Assembly: GCF_003591655.1 (NCBI RefSeq)
Contig: NZ_QVRA01000030.1
Location: 1-44,150, forward strand
DNA length: 44,150 nt
From: Sphingobium terrigena
Lineage (GTDB): Bacteria; Pseudomonadota; Alphaproteobacteria; Sphingomonadales; Sphingomonadaceae
Reading direction: 5' to 3'
Under the pieces are notes generated by a model. That model was not told the DNA's origin. It ran no database searches and saw only the letters and a program-made list of their open reading frames with translations. The position numbers and the translations under genes were made by a program. This document shows, in pieces, positions 1 through 7,164 of the stretch; positions within the stretch are counted from its first letter, which is position 1; every line of letters begins with the position of its first letter.

Positions 1-24
1 GAAATTACCGTGATCTGACTCATC

Positions 25-70
25 GCACCGTCCTTAGTATCGGTGCAAACACCGGCGCTTGCACCGGTGC
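25..70. promoter_or_regulatory. Cluster of GCACCG/CGGTGC half-sites, possible operator
   Basis: GCACCG at 25-30 and CGGTGC at 41-46 form an inverted pair. GCACCGGTGC at 61-70 is a perfect 10-bp palindrome made of the same half-sites. Three sites within 46 bp, just ahead of two small genes of the mobilization module, suggest binding of a dimeric regulator. No such regulator is visible in the window, and the left edge cuts off the context. Confidence 0.3.
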
Positions 71-141
71 CATGTCAAAATATCAGCCAATCACCGCAAG
101 GCGGCCCTCACCGGAGCGATACGCACAAGGCCCGTGCCGGA

Positions 142-330
142 ATGCAGCAGGCCGTAGCGCAAGGCTATCGCATCAGTTGCGTGTTCATGGGGCCAACCGG
201 GGGGCGCGCCTCCATGGAAATATATGCCAAAGGGCATCATGTCACCAACCCCATCGACTTGAACGAGATCAGTCAAGCAGACATCACGCGGCTCGTTCGG
301 GACGTGTGGCGCGAATATTACGCGCGATAG
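142..330 (+). CDS. Small hypothetical protein of the mobilization module
   Basis: The 62-residue product starts at ATG 142. The frame stays open upstream to a GTG at 43, but the residues between look like non-coding translation (rich in Pro, Ser and Gln), so the inner ATG is preferred. The protein looks soluble, has no transmembrane segment, and ends in a basic/aromatic stretch (RDVWREYYAR). No family is recognised. It lies 44 bp upstream of the next small gene and may share its transcript. The start site is uncertain, and a non-coding explanation is possible but less likely given the protein-like composition of residues 1-62. Confidence 0.45.
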   Translation: MQQAVAQGYRISCVFMGPTGGRASMEIYAKGHHVTNPIDLNEISQADITRLVRDVWREYYAR

Positions 331-374
331 TCTCGCTCGGTCTGCCCCCACTTAACCAATCCCGGAGATTCATT

Positions 375-617
375 ATGGCCGAAGATCCGCGCGTAAATGC
401 GCATAATGACAGGACTCGCATCGAGCGTGAGAACGCGGAACGCGAAGCCATTGCGAAAGCTGGCCGAAAATCGCGTGATGCCATGCAGCGGCAAATAGAG
501 GCTGACGGACGGAAGTTGCAGGATGGAAACGGCACCAAAAGCGGCTGCTCGGTCGTCGTGATTGCGCTGCTCGGAATTCCCGCTGCGCTGAGCGCAGCAT
601 ATCGCATCATCGCTTAA
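375..617 (+). CDS. Small protein with a C-terminal membrane helix
   Basis: This 80-residue protein starts at ATG 375, with a GGAG ribosome-binding site about 7 bases upstream. Residues 1-50 are highly charged (many Arg, Glu, Asp and Lys) and probably helical. Residues about 55-78 are a hydrophobic segment (VVVIALLGIPAALSAAY), so the protein is probably tail-anchored with its charged part in the cytoplasm. The stop at 617 overlaps by 4 bases the stop of the convergent coiled-coil gene. No family is recognised. Its place beside relaxase genes suggests an accessory role in the mobile element, but this is inference from position only. Confidence 0.6.
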   Translation: MAEDPRVNAHNDRTRIERENAEREAIAKAGRKSRDAMQRQIEADGRKLQDGNGTKSGCSVVVIALLGIPAALSAAYRIIA

Positions 618-1594
618 AGCGGTCGGGGTGGTGCGGGCGTAAGGTGGATGCTTTCATTATCCAGTTCAAATCCGGTGACTTTCCCGGTTTCGATCGCACC
701 ACGGTCGCCTGCGCTGGCAAGACGATTGTATTTTTGGCTATCCGCCCGAAGGATTTCTGCCTCATTCGCGGCCACGGCATCCGCCGCGATTATTTTCGCT
801 TCGTTGCGCTGCGTCTGGTAGGCGGCTTCGCCTAGCTGCTGCGCGCCAAGCACAGTGGCAGCACGGCGCTCCGCCAGAATGCGGGCTTCGCCAGTGTCGG
901 CATGTTCGATTTCGGCGCGCGCTTCGACCACGGCCTCACGTTCCTGCACGACCTCGCCTCGGCGCTTCATGCGCTCGTTCCATTCCTCTTCGAGGTCGCC
1001 ATTCTCGCGGTCTAGCGCCTGACGGCGCAATGTGAGATCGGCAGCATCCATGCGGGCAATCTCATCCGGCGACAGTCCAGCATTGCGGGCAAGGCGCAGG
1101 TGCGCCGGATTGTTCGGATCGAACTTCCCGCTGCGCTTGAGGCGGGTCAATTCGTCCAGCGCTTCCATCTGTTCGCCGATGGCTTCCTGACGTTGACGGA
1201 TTTCCTCCAGCCGCTTGTCGATTGCGGCAAGCTCTGCATCCAGCGCCGCCAGCTTGCGATCAAGGTCCGCCCGATATTGGTCGAGCGCAAACTCCCAAGC
1301 ATCGTGCTCCTCATGCTGGCGCTTTTCAGCGTCGATTGTGCGGATAGCAGCAAGACCGCCGGTCAACCGAAAATTGGGGTTAGCGGTATCGGGATTGGCG
1401 GCAACATCGGCAAGGAAAGCCATGCCGAGATTGTGTCGCTCAAGTTCGCTGTCCCGCGCAGCACCTGTCTCATGTACGGGATCGACGTGCGCCTCGAAGC
1501 GATGGGACAATAGGCCGCCCGCATTACGCGGCGGCCTGTGCATATCTGGAACGGCGGCTCTGAGCCGCTCTATTTCGCTGGCATCCAATGCCAT
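614..1594 (-). CDS. Coiled-coil hypothetical protein, mobile-element accessory
   Basis: The 326-residue product starts at the ATG at 1594, which has GAGG about six bases upstream. The frame extends to 1642, but the upstream codons lack a good ribosome site. Residues about 90-300 are rich in Ala, Glu, Arg and Gln with long heptad-like stretches (KLAALDAELAAIDKRLEEI and following), predicting a long coiled coil interrupted near residue 165 by a short NPAHLRLARNAGLSPDEIAR segment. There is no signal peptide or membrane helix. The family is not recognised. It is divergent from the membrane-protein gene at 1798 and near the relaxase operon, so a structural or DNA-processing accessory role is possible but unproven. 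Confidence 0.65.
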   Translation of the reverse strand: MALDASEIERLRAAVPDMHRPPRNAGGLLSHRFEAHVDPVHETGAARDSELERHNLGMAFLADVAANPDTANPNFRLTGGLAAIRTIDAEKRQHEEHDAWEFALDQYRADLDRKLAALDAELAAIDKRLEEIRQRQEAIGEQMEALDELTRLKRSGKFDPNNPAHLRLARNAGLSPDEIARMDAADLTLRRQALDRENGDLEEEWNERMKRRGEVVQEREAVVEARAEIEHADTGEARILAERRAATVLGAQQLGEAAYQTQRNEAKIIAADAVAANEAEILRADSQKYNRLASAGDRGAIETGKVTGFELDNESIHLTPAPPRPL

Positions 1595-1708
1595 GTGCAC
1601 CCTCATTATGGCCCGGTTCTCGTTCTGCTTTTGCGGGCACAACCATGATATGCGGGAAAATCTAAAAAATGGTTAACAAAACCCTAATCGGCGTTGGTGT
1701 CCGACATA

Positions 1709-1726
1709 CCTATCCCCCCGTATAGG
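1709..1726. promoter_or_regulatory. CCTAT-N8-ATAGG dyad with a six-C core
   Basis: Perfect 5-base arms (CCTAT, ATAGG) flank a spacer beginning with six C residues. The site lies in the divergent intergenic region between the coiled-coil gene and the membrane-protein gene at 1798. A homopolymeric C core with A/T-containing flanks resembles operators of the CsoR/RcnR/FrmR (DUF156) repressor family. No DUF156 gene is in the window, so assignment to that family is inference from motif shape only. Confidence 0.3.
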
Positions 1727-1797
1727 GTCGCCGCACGTCCTAAACTCCCGGCCATGGCGGACCATCCGGCTCCGCCCGGCTCATCGGGAGAAAGGCA

Positions 1798-2118
1798 ATG
1801 TTCGGACAGCATAGGGGTGGTGGCGGTAGCATGGGCGGCGGCAATCCCACGAACTGGATCATCAAATGGTTCTCGATCACGATGGCGGTCGGTTTCACCT
1901 TCGTATTCACGCCGCAAATTCATGGGGCGACCGTGGATTGGGCCATTGGCTATATGGAAGTGAACTATGGCGCATGGATGGTGGCCATCGGCTGGTTCTT
2001 CTGGTGGATCATCGTTGCGATGCTGACATTCCTGTTCAGCGCGCTGGTCGTCATGCTTGCCCTGATGGCGGGCGAATTCCTGATGCTGACGCTCGGAAGT
2101 GGCGGCGGTCGGCGATAA
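1798..2118 (+). CDS. Small inner-membrane protein of the mobilization module
   Basis: The 106-residue protein begins at ATG 1798 with a good GGAG-containing ribosome site (about 8 bases upstream). A Gly-rich N-terminus (residues 5-15) is followed by one hydrophobic segment at about 18-40 and a long second one at about 58-98, the latter with a Trp/Phe-rich entry (GWFFWWIIVAMLTFL). It therefore probably spans the membrane two or three times. It is encoded convergently to the relaxase gene, 72 bases from that gene's stop. The family is not recognised. A role in docking the relaxosome to the membrane would fit the context but is speculation. Confidence 0.65.
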   Translation: MFGQHRGGGGSMGGGNPTNWIIKWFSITMAVGFTFVFTPQIHGATVDWAIGYMEVNYGAWMVAIGWFFWWIIVAMLTFLFSALVVMLALMAGEFLMLTLGSGGGRR

Positions 2119-2190
2119 CGCCGCCCCAAAAAGAAAGGCCTGAACTTCATGGGGTCGCGCCGATATGGCGCGGCCCCAATTTTTGTCGCC

Positions 2191-3735
2191 TTACCGCTCG
2201 ATGTCAGGACCGCGATCCGCATGGTCCCGGTCTTTATTCTGTTCGAGCCATTTCACGCGCTCGTTGAAGTCCGACGCGATGTCATGCCGCTTCTGTTCAA
2301 TATCCCGGTGCGTCGAACGCTGCCGTTGCTCGAACAGCCATGAAAGACGTTCCTCATCCCGGTCGGGCGTAGCCTCCCTTGTGTTCGATTGCTGGCTGGC
2401 CAGCCATTGTTCACGCTCCTGATCCTTGATGTGCTGCTGCTGTTCCAGCCAATCGCGGCGGTCGTCCTGTTCGCTGCGCTGTTGCGCTTCCAGCCAAGCC
2501 CGCCGGGCATCGTGCTTGTTGCTGCGGTCGGCGGCAAGCTGCGCGGCAAGGTCGCGGTGCAGTTCGACGACACGGTCGCCATGGTCCTTGCGAACATCGA
2601 CGATGCGCTGTTGTAGCTGGCGACGCTCGGCAAGCTGGGCATCAAGGAGTCGCTGACGCTGTTCGCGGTCGCGCTGGAGCGCGGCCCACGCCTCGCGCTC
2701 ATGCTCCTCGCGGAGTTTCGCATAGCGGCCCGTAATGCGGTCGAGAACACCGGCAAGGCCATGACGCAGACGTTCGGCGCGCTGGCGCTGTTCGTCCTCA
2801 TGCCGCTTCCTGAGCCCCTCATCGAGGCGCTGGCGTTCCTCCGCATGATCGACCTTCATCGCCATGCGCTGCGCGTCGAGAGGAGCAAGCCGCTCGGTCT
2901 TCTGACTGTCGGCTTCCCCGATCAGCTTTTGCAATGTCGGCGCGATATGTTCGGCGACATGAGCGCGCGTATCGTCGAGGCTGCGAAGTTCCTCGGCGCT
3001 GCCGAGTCGTTCGCGCACCTCCTTGCTTTTCCTGTCGAGCAAGCGGGACAGAGCGATGACCTCGCCGCGCCAGGTCATCGCCACATGGCTGCGACGGTCG
3101 CCCTTGGCGAGATACAAGCCGCGCGCCTCCAATGCCTGCTCGAAGGACGCGCGATTGTCGGAGAGCGCCCATGCTTCCTTGGCCATCAGCTTCAACTGCT
3201 TGGGATCGATGCCTTCGCGCTTGGCTTGCTGGTAAAGCGTCAGGTCGAAATTGCGCGGGTCGCGCTCGGTCCTGTCGATATAACCCTGCGGCAGCTTCCA
3301 TCCCTGTTCAAGATAGATGTCCTTGGAGATCGCCATCAGCCGCTGCTTGTAGAAGGGCAACGGAATGACGGTCATGCGCTCAGCGTCGATGCGCGACCAC
3401 ACGGCATGGGCATGTCGCCGCCCTTCCTTCTCGTGGAAGATGACGACGCGCGGCTGGTCCTTCAGACCGACAGAAAGCTCGATGTCGGCGATGGCCTTTT
3501 CGAACACGGCAACGTCAACGCTCTGGTCCTGCGGCGGAGAAAGGGAGACGGAAAATAAGGTCTGGCGGGATTTGACGCCCTGATCCATGGCCTGCTGCTC
3601 ACGCATGGCGGCCATGACATCCTCGGCCATGAAGCCGCGAACATCATGCTGTTCGATCTGGTCATTGTCGCGGTCGTTGAGCAAATGGCGCGCCAGCGCC
3701 GTTGGATTGCCGCGTGTCGATGCTTTGATGATCAT
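2191..3735 (-). CDS. Relaxase/mobilization nuclease (MobA/VirD2-type)
   Basis: A DNA-nicking relaxase of 514 residues that would cleave oriT and pilot the strand during conjugal mobilization. The N-terminal relaxase domain spans about residues 1-240. It carries the metal-binding three-histidine signature H101-x6-H108-x-H110 followed by W113 and SRID. The C-terminal half (about 250-514) is an Arg/Gln/Glu-rich coiled coil. The start at 3735 overlaps the stop of the MobC-like gene as ATGA, indicating translational coupling; the frame runs on to 3804 inside that gene. Motif I is odd: ALARHLLNDRDND has histidine (H17) where MOBP relaxases usually have the catalytic tyrosine. No coupling protein or type IV secretion genes are seen, so the element is probably mobilizable rather than self-transmissible. 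Confidence 0.85.
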   Translation of the reverse strand: MIIKASTRGNPTALARHLLNDRDNDQIEQHDVRGFMAEDVMAAMREQQAMDQGVKSRQTLFSVSLSPPQDQSVDVAVFEKAIADIELSVGLKDQPRVVIFHEKEGRRHAHAVWSRIDAERMTVIPLPFYKQRLMAISKDIYLEQGWKLPQGYIDRTERDPRNFDLTLYQQAKREGIDPKQLKLMAKEAWALSDNRASFEQALEARGLYLAKGDRRSHVAMTWRGEVIALSRLLDRKSKEVRERLGSAEELRSLDDTRAHVAEHIAPTLQKLIGEADSQKTERLAPLDAQRMAMKVDHAEERQRLDEGLRKRHEDEQRQRAERLRHGLAGVLDRITGRYAKLREEHEREAWAALQRDREQRQRLLDAQLAERRQLQQRIVDVRKDHGDRVVELHRDLAAQLAADRSNKHDARRAWLEAQQRSEQDDRRDWLEQQQHIKDQEREQWLASQQSNTREATPDRDEERLSWLFEQRQRSTHRDIEQKRHDIASDFNERVKWLEQNKDRDHADRGPDIER

Positions 3736-4112
3736 GGGGCATCTCGCGCATCGAGGCCGAGCGCCTGCACCAGCATCCGGCGTATCTCGGCGAGGTCGCG
3801 GCAAGCGTGATGCAACTCGGATTCGGTTTCGGGGGTGACGGGAAGGGAGCCGCTGTTGGCCGCCTTGGCGAGTTGGTTGACGTTGGAGGACAGGCGCGAT
3901 TGGCCCAGAAGAGCCATAAGCTGCGAGAGAAGAATATGGTCACGCACCGGAGCCTTGCCGCGTGTGCGCGGCGGTGGTCGGTCGGGGTCGAACAAGCGCC
4001 ACTTTATATATGCGCCCAGACTCATGCCAGCCGCGTCACGCTCAAGGCGCGCGCGTTCGTCACGCGATAGCCGCAGCGAAAGCGGCGCATCGCGTTTTTT
4101 CTGATCAGGCAT
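3732..4112 (-). CDS. mobC: MobC-like mobilization accessory protein
   Basis: The 126-residue protein lies immediately upstream of the relaxase and overlaps it by ATGA. The N-terminus (APLSLRLSRDERARLERDAAGMSLGAYIKWRLF, about residues 9-41) has the pattern of a ribbon-helix-helix fold: a short beta strand with alternating polar and hydrophobic residues, then two helices. A helical C-terminal half (about 58-120, including LLSQLMALLGQSRLSSNVNQLAKAANSG) matches MobC/MbeC-type accessory factors. Such proteins bind oriT, help melt the nic region, and repress their own operon. The candidate oriT hairpin ends only 17 bases upstream of the start codon. The gene symbol is by family resemblance, not a proven orthologue. 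Confidence 0.75.
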   Translation of the reverse strand: MPDQKKRDAPLSLRLSRDERARLERDAAGMSLGAYIKWRLFDPDRPPPRTRGKAPVRDHILLSQLMALLGQSRLSSNVNQLAKAANSGSLPVTPETESELHHACRDLAEIRRMLVQALGLDARDAP

Positions 4113-4129
4113 GGGTCACGACAAACAAA

Positions 4130-4173
4130 GGCGCACCATTCCCGCGCGAGTGAACACGCGGGTATGATGCGCC
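4130..4173. other. oriT: Candidate oriT inverted repeat
   Basis: Two 17-base arms (4130-4146 and 4157-4173) pair at 15 of 17 positions around a 10-base loop (4147-4156). The outer parts GGCGCA/TGCGCC and the inner parts CCCGCG/CGCGGG are perfect. The repeat sits directly upstream of the mobC-relaxase operon, where MOB-type elements usually keep the origin of transfer. It could alternatively, or also, be a MobC operator. The nic position cannot be fixed from sequence alone. Confidence 0.6.
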
Positions 4174-4218
4174 GGGTTGGAACGAAGTTCGGGGGTTTAC
4201 GGAATCAGGGCCGCGCCA

Positions 4219-4356
4219 TCATGGGCCGGGTGGTTCCGGGCCATCAGTCGCCGGGAGATCTTCCAAGGCATCCAGCGGCATAGCAGCCAAAAGCTGGTTC
4301 CAGTCCGCCAAGGTCGAGAAAAGTTGGTTCAAACTTTCCCCTTCAAGGCGCACCAT
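4219..4356 (-). CDS. Short acidic ORF of 45 residues
   Basis: An ATG at 4356 opens a 45-codon frame ending in TGA at 4219-4221. The product is acidic and leucine-rich, reading MVRLEGESLNQLFSTL and ending DGPEPPGP. It has one probable amphipathic helix (residues about 5-34). It begins 5 bases after the stop of the 73-residue gene downstream of corA, so it could be a third gene of that operon or a remnant at the mobile-element border. Codon use favours TTG and CTT more than the neighbouring chromosomal genes. No family is recognised. Confidence 0.35.
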   Translation of the reverse strand: MVRLEGESLNQLFSTLADWNQLLAAMPLDALEDLPATDGPEPPGP

Positions 4357-4361
4357 TTTTC

Positions 4362-4583
4362 TTACGCCTCAGCCAGCATCGCGTCGATGACCGCCTGCCA
4401 GACGGCGAGCGCTGGCGCGTCCATCGGCAGGCCCGGATCGCGGATCGTGGTTAGAACGACGCGGGCGTTTTCCCGATACATGCGCCGCATCGGTTCCGCG
4501 TCGGGATCGGCCCAGTCCCAGTCGGGCGCGATATTGGCGTACATGGCACGGGCGGCGCGTTCCACGGCTTCTGTCACAGCCAT
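4362..4583 (-). CDS. Small hypothetical protein coupled to corA
   Basis: The 73-residue protein starts at ATG 4583, 10 bases inside the end of corA, so it is probably translated by coupling. The sequence (AVTEAVERAARAMYANIAPDW) is mainly helical, soluble and acidic. An aromatic/Asp-rich turn (DWDWADPD) at about 19-27 is its only distinctive patch. Similar short proteins occur in alphaproteobacterial and phage genomes without known function. Overlap with corA suggests co-expression, but no role in magnesium transport can be inferred from the sequence. Confidence 0.65.
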   Translation of the reverse strand: MAVTEAVERAARAMYANIAPDWDWADPDAEPMRRMYRENARVVLTTIRDPGLPMDAPALAVWQAVIDAMLAEA

Positions 4584-5542
4584 TTGAGTTTCCTGAAGCG
4601 GGCGTAGAGCAGGGTGCAGATGATGCTGATTACGCTCAGCACGACGAAATAGCCGTAGCGGGTGCGCAGTTCGGGCATATGGTCGAAATTCATGCCGTAA
4701 ATGCCCGCGATCGCTGTCGGCACAGCCAGGATCGCGGCCCAGGCGGCGAGCTGACGGGTGATGACGCCGGTGCGCTGTTGTTCGAGCAGATTGCTGAATT
4801 CAAACACCGACGTCAGGATTTCGCGCAGATCCTCCACCATTGTCTGGACCCGGCGGACATGGTCGCGCACGTCGCTGAAATAGGGGCGGGCTTCAGGGTC
4901 GATGCAGGGCAGTTCCTGCTTGACGAATTTGGTCGCGACCTCCTGCATCGGGGTCAGGATGCGCTGGAAGCGCAGCAACTGGCGGCGCAGGTTGAAGATG
5001 CGGGTGATGTCGTCGCGGCCCAGGAAAGTATCGACCGTATGCTGCTCCATCGCCAGCACCTCTTCCTCTATCCCCTCGATAATCGGCAGATAGCCATCGA
5101 CCACGAAGTCCAGGATGGCGTGCAGGACATAATCGACGCCCTGGGACAGGCGGGCAGGCACCGCCTCCAGATCCTGCCGCAGGGCCAGGTGCGCGCGGGC
5201 CGAACCGTGGCGGACGGTGATGATATGGCTGTGGCCCACGAAGATCGCGGTTTCGCCATAGCAGATGCTGCCATCCTCGACATGGGCGGTGCGGGCGACG
5301 ACGAACAGCTGGTCGCCATAGAGATCTACCTTGGGCAACTGGTTGGCCTTGATCGCATCCTCGACTGCGAGCGGATGCAGATCATAGGTGCGCTGGAGCG
5401 CCTGCATTTCAGCCAGCGTCGGGTCGGCGACACCGATCCAGACAAATTCGGATTTGTCATGAGCGCAGTCGATTCGTTCGTCGATCGACACTGCCCGGAC
5501 ACGGGCACCATTGCGATAAAGATAGGCAGCAACGACGGTCAT
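4574..5542 (-). CDS. corA: CorA-family divalent metal transporter
   Basis: A Mg2+/Co2+-type channel of the inner membrane, 322 residues from the ATG at 5542; the frame extends to a TTG at 5563. A long cytoplasmic alpha/beta and helical domain (about 1-260) contains the usual acidic and hydrophobic stalk helices. Two C-terminal transmembrane segments follow. The first ends in the signature YGMN (GIYGMNFDHMPEL), which forms the pore selectivity loop. The last segment (YFVVLSVISIICTLLYARF) is followed by the basic tail KLKWL. Length is normal for the family. The 73-residue gene overlaps its 3' end. CorA family membership is certain; the transported ion could be Mg2+, Co2+ or Zn2+. Confidence 0.93.
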   Translation of the reverse strand: MTVVAAYLYRNGARVRAVSIDERIDCAHDKSEFVWIGVADPTLAEMQALQRTYDLHPLAVEDAIKANQLPKVDLYGDQLFVVARTAHVEDGSICYGETAIFVGHSHIITVRHGSARAHLALRQDLEAVPARLSQGVDYVLHAILDFVVDGYLPIIEGIEEEVLAMEQHTVDTFLGRDDITRIFNLRRQLLRFQRILTPMQEVATKFVKQELPCIDPEARPYFSDVRDHVRRVQTMVEDLREILTSVFEFSNLLEQQRTGVITRQLAAWAAILAVPTAIAGIYGMNFDHMPELRTRYGYFVVLSVISIICTLLYARFRKLKWL

Positions 5543-5719
5543 AAGCGGGTCCGGTTGAGGCAAGATGATTGCCGATTAGCAGATGCCGACGCTCTACCCC
5601 AGTCGGGCCACGACTTGCATGATTTTTCGTCAAGAGGGTGGCGGCTGACTTTGGCGTGACATAGTTGGGGACGACAGGGGGGTATCGAAAATCGCGCGAA
5701 AGCGGAGACGGTTCTACCC

Positions 5720-6247
5720 ATGTTTGCCATAGATTTCGAGGCGTCCTGCCTGCCGCGCCATGGACGGTCCTTTCCGATCGAGGTCGGACTGGCGGGCAGG
5801 GACGGTGCGCGCAGCTGGCTGATTCGGCCGCACCCTGACTGGTCGGGGTGGGACTGGACGGCCGAGGCGGAGGCTTTGCATGGGCTGAGCCGGGCGCGGA
5901 TTGAGCGTGACGGCCTGCCCGTCCATGTCGTGCTGGATCAGCTGGACGATGCGGTGGGCGGGCAACGGGTGGTCGCCGACAGCCTGATCGACCCCTATTG
6001 GCTGGACACGCTGGCAGCGGCTGCCGGACGGGCGGCCCCCTTTGCGATCGATCATGTCGCAACCCTGATGGATGAGCGGCAGGTCGATGAAGCGCAGATC
6101 AGCGCGGCGGTGCGGATCGCCGACCAGCGCTGTCCGACGCGACATTGGGCGGGCAGCGACGCCTTGTGGCTGGCAAGCGTGATGGCGCAGCTATGGCCCG
6201 ATGTGACTGGCTATCCCGCCGCCCGGATGCCGCTGATGTCCCGGTAG
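5720..6247 (+). CDS. DEDD-type 3'-5' exonuclease-like protein
   Basis: The 175-residue protein starts at ATG 5720. It begins with the exonuclease I motif DFEAS (Asp5 and Glu7). Exonuclease II is plausibly the Asp in VVADSLIDPYWL (about residue 90). Exonuclease III is H-x4-D in RHWAGSDALWL (about 141-146), giving a DEDDh set as in DnaQ/RNase T-like nucleases. It is short and single-domain, with no polymerase or helicase domain. The substrate (RNA or DNA) is unknown. It stands alone, divergent from corA and upstream of a response-regulator gene. Confidence 0.75.
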   Translation: MFAIDFEASCLPRHGRSFPIEVGLAGRDGARSWLIRPHPDWSGWDWTAEAEALHGLSRARIERDGLPVHVVLDQLDDAVGGQRVVADSLIDPYWLDTLAAAAGRAAPFAIDHVATLMDERQVDEAQISAAVRIADQRCPTRHWAGSDALWLASVMAQLWPDVTGYPAARMPLMSR

Positions 6248-6351
6248 CAACAATTTGTTACGTCCGGCAAATTTCGGAGACATTCGCCGTCCCTAATTCG
6301 GGCGCTCCGGTTCCGCAGGGATCGGATGCTTTCGCCTGAGCAGGAGTTGCG

Positions 6352-6396
6352 ATGATGACGGACAAAGGTGCGCCGGAAGGCCCGCAATGCCGGTAA
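6352..6396 (+). CDS. Possible 14-codon leader ORF of the response regulator
   Basis: ATG-ATG at 6352 follows a strong AGGAG site (in CAGGAGTTGCG) at ideal spacing and opens a 14-codon frame ending in TAA at 6394-6396. The regulator start at 6387 lies inside it, overlapping out of frame by 10 bases. The layout fits a leader peptide that couples translation into the regulator. It could instead be chance, since the regulator also has its own GGAAGG site. Confidence 0.35.
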   Translation: MMTDKGAPEGPQCR

Positions 6397-7103
6397 CCGC
6401 GCCGCTGATCATGGTCGCCGAGACGCAGCCGGACCTGCGCCGGACGATCCGCGAATTTCTGGAGGAGAGCGGCTTTCGCGTCCTTCCGGCCAAATCCTCC
6501 GATGATGTCTTTCAGGCATTGGGCACAATGCCGGTCGGTGTCGTCGTGCTGGATTCGGCGCTGCGCGGGGCGGACGGGCTGGACCTGTGTCGCGACGTGC
6601 GCGAACGCAGCGATGTGCCGGTCATTCTGGTCGGTGCCAACAGCAGCGAGGTTGACCGGGTGGTCGGGCTGGAGCTGGGGGCGGATGATTATATGGCCAA
6701 ACCCTATTCGGGTCGCGAACTGGCGGCGCGGGTGCGGGCGGTGCTGCGCCGGGGGCGTAGCGACCGGTCGCTGGGCCTTGGCCGCCAGACCGAAGCGCTG
6801 TTCGATGGTTGGGTGGTGCATTTCGGGCGGCGGGAAGTGTTCGATCCGGCAGGCCTGCCCGTCAATCTGACGGCGGCGGAATTTACATTGCTGGCTGTGT
6901 TGCTGGATCATCCACAGACGGTGATTGCGCGGGCGCGGCTGATGGAACTGGCCGGGGTGCGGGACGCGCCATCGTCCGATCGCAGCATCGACGTGCTGAT
7001 CAGCCGCCTGCGCCGCAAGCTGCGCCATGGCGACCGGCCCGCGCCGATCGTGACCGCGCGCGGCGTCGGCTATATGTTGAGCGCGACGGTCGATCGCCGC
7101 TGA
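6387..7103 (+). CDS. OmpR/PhoB-family response regulator with degenerate receiver
   Basis: A transcription factor of 238 residues: receiver domain about 6-120 and winged-helix DNA-binding domain about 138-236 (LTAAEFTLL, SSDRSIDVLISRLRRKL, GVGYM). The phosphoacceptor D56 and conserved K105 are present. The usual acidic pair is reduced to AET (E12 only), and the switch Thr/Ser is glycine (G83 in VILVGAN), so classical phosphorylation may be weak or absent. It is strongly similar to the regulator at 10738, especially in the linker and DNA-binding domain, so they are probably paralogues. No kinase is adjacent. The carbonic anhydrase and SulP genes lie downstream on the same strand and are possible targets, by position only. 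Confidence 0.88.
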   Translation: MPVTAPLIMVAETQPDLRRTIREFLEESGFRVLPAKSSDDVFQALGTMPVGVVVLDSALRGADGLDLCRDVRERSDVPVILVGANSSEVDRVVGLELGADDYMAKPYSGRELAARVRAVLRRGRSDRSLGLGRQTEALFDGWVVHFGRREVFDPAGLPVNLTAAEFTLLAVLLDHPQTVIARARLMELAGVRDAPSSDRSIDVLISRLRRKLRHGDRPAPIVTARGVGYMLSATVDRR

Positions 7104-7164
7104 AATCGGGCATTGTCGCGCTGGCGTATCAATTCAACGTCCAGACATACTATTTAACAAAGCC

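Larger units (their letters stand above)
4128..4357. repeat. 13-bp direct repeat, AAGGCGCACCATT
   Basis: Identical copies lie at 4128-4140 and 4345-4357. The first copy contains the outer part of one arm of the candidate oriT hairpin. The second lies 4 bases beyond the stop of the gene downstream of corA, at the border between mobile and chromosomal-looking DNA. Read on the minus strand, each copy contains ATG GTG CGC CTT. A second, shorter pair, AAAAG(C/T)TGGTTC, lies between them at 4289-4300 and 4319-4330. Confidence 0.6.

Noticed and set aside
2701..3558. Long plus-strand frame opposite the relaxase
   Set aside because: It is antisense to the conserved relaxase domain; composition follows the complementary strand of a coding gene.
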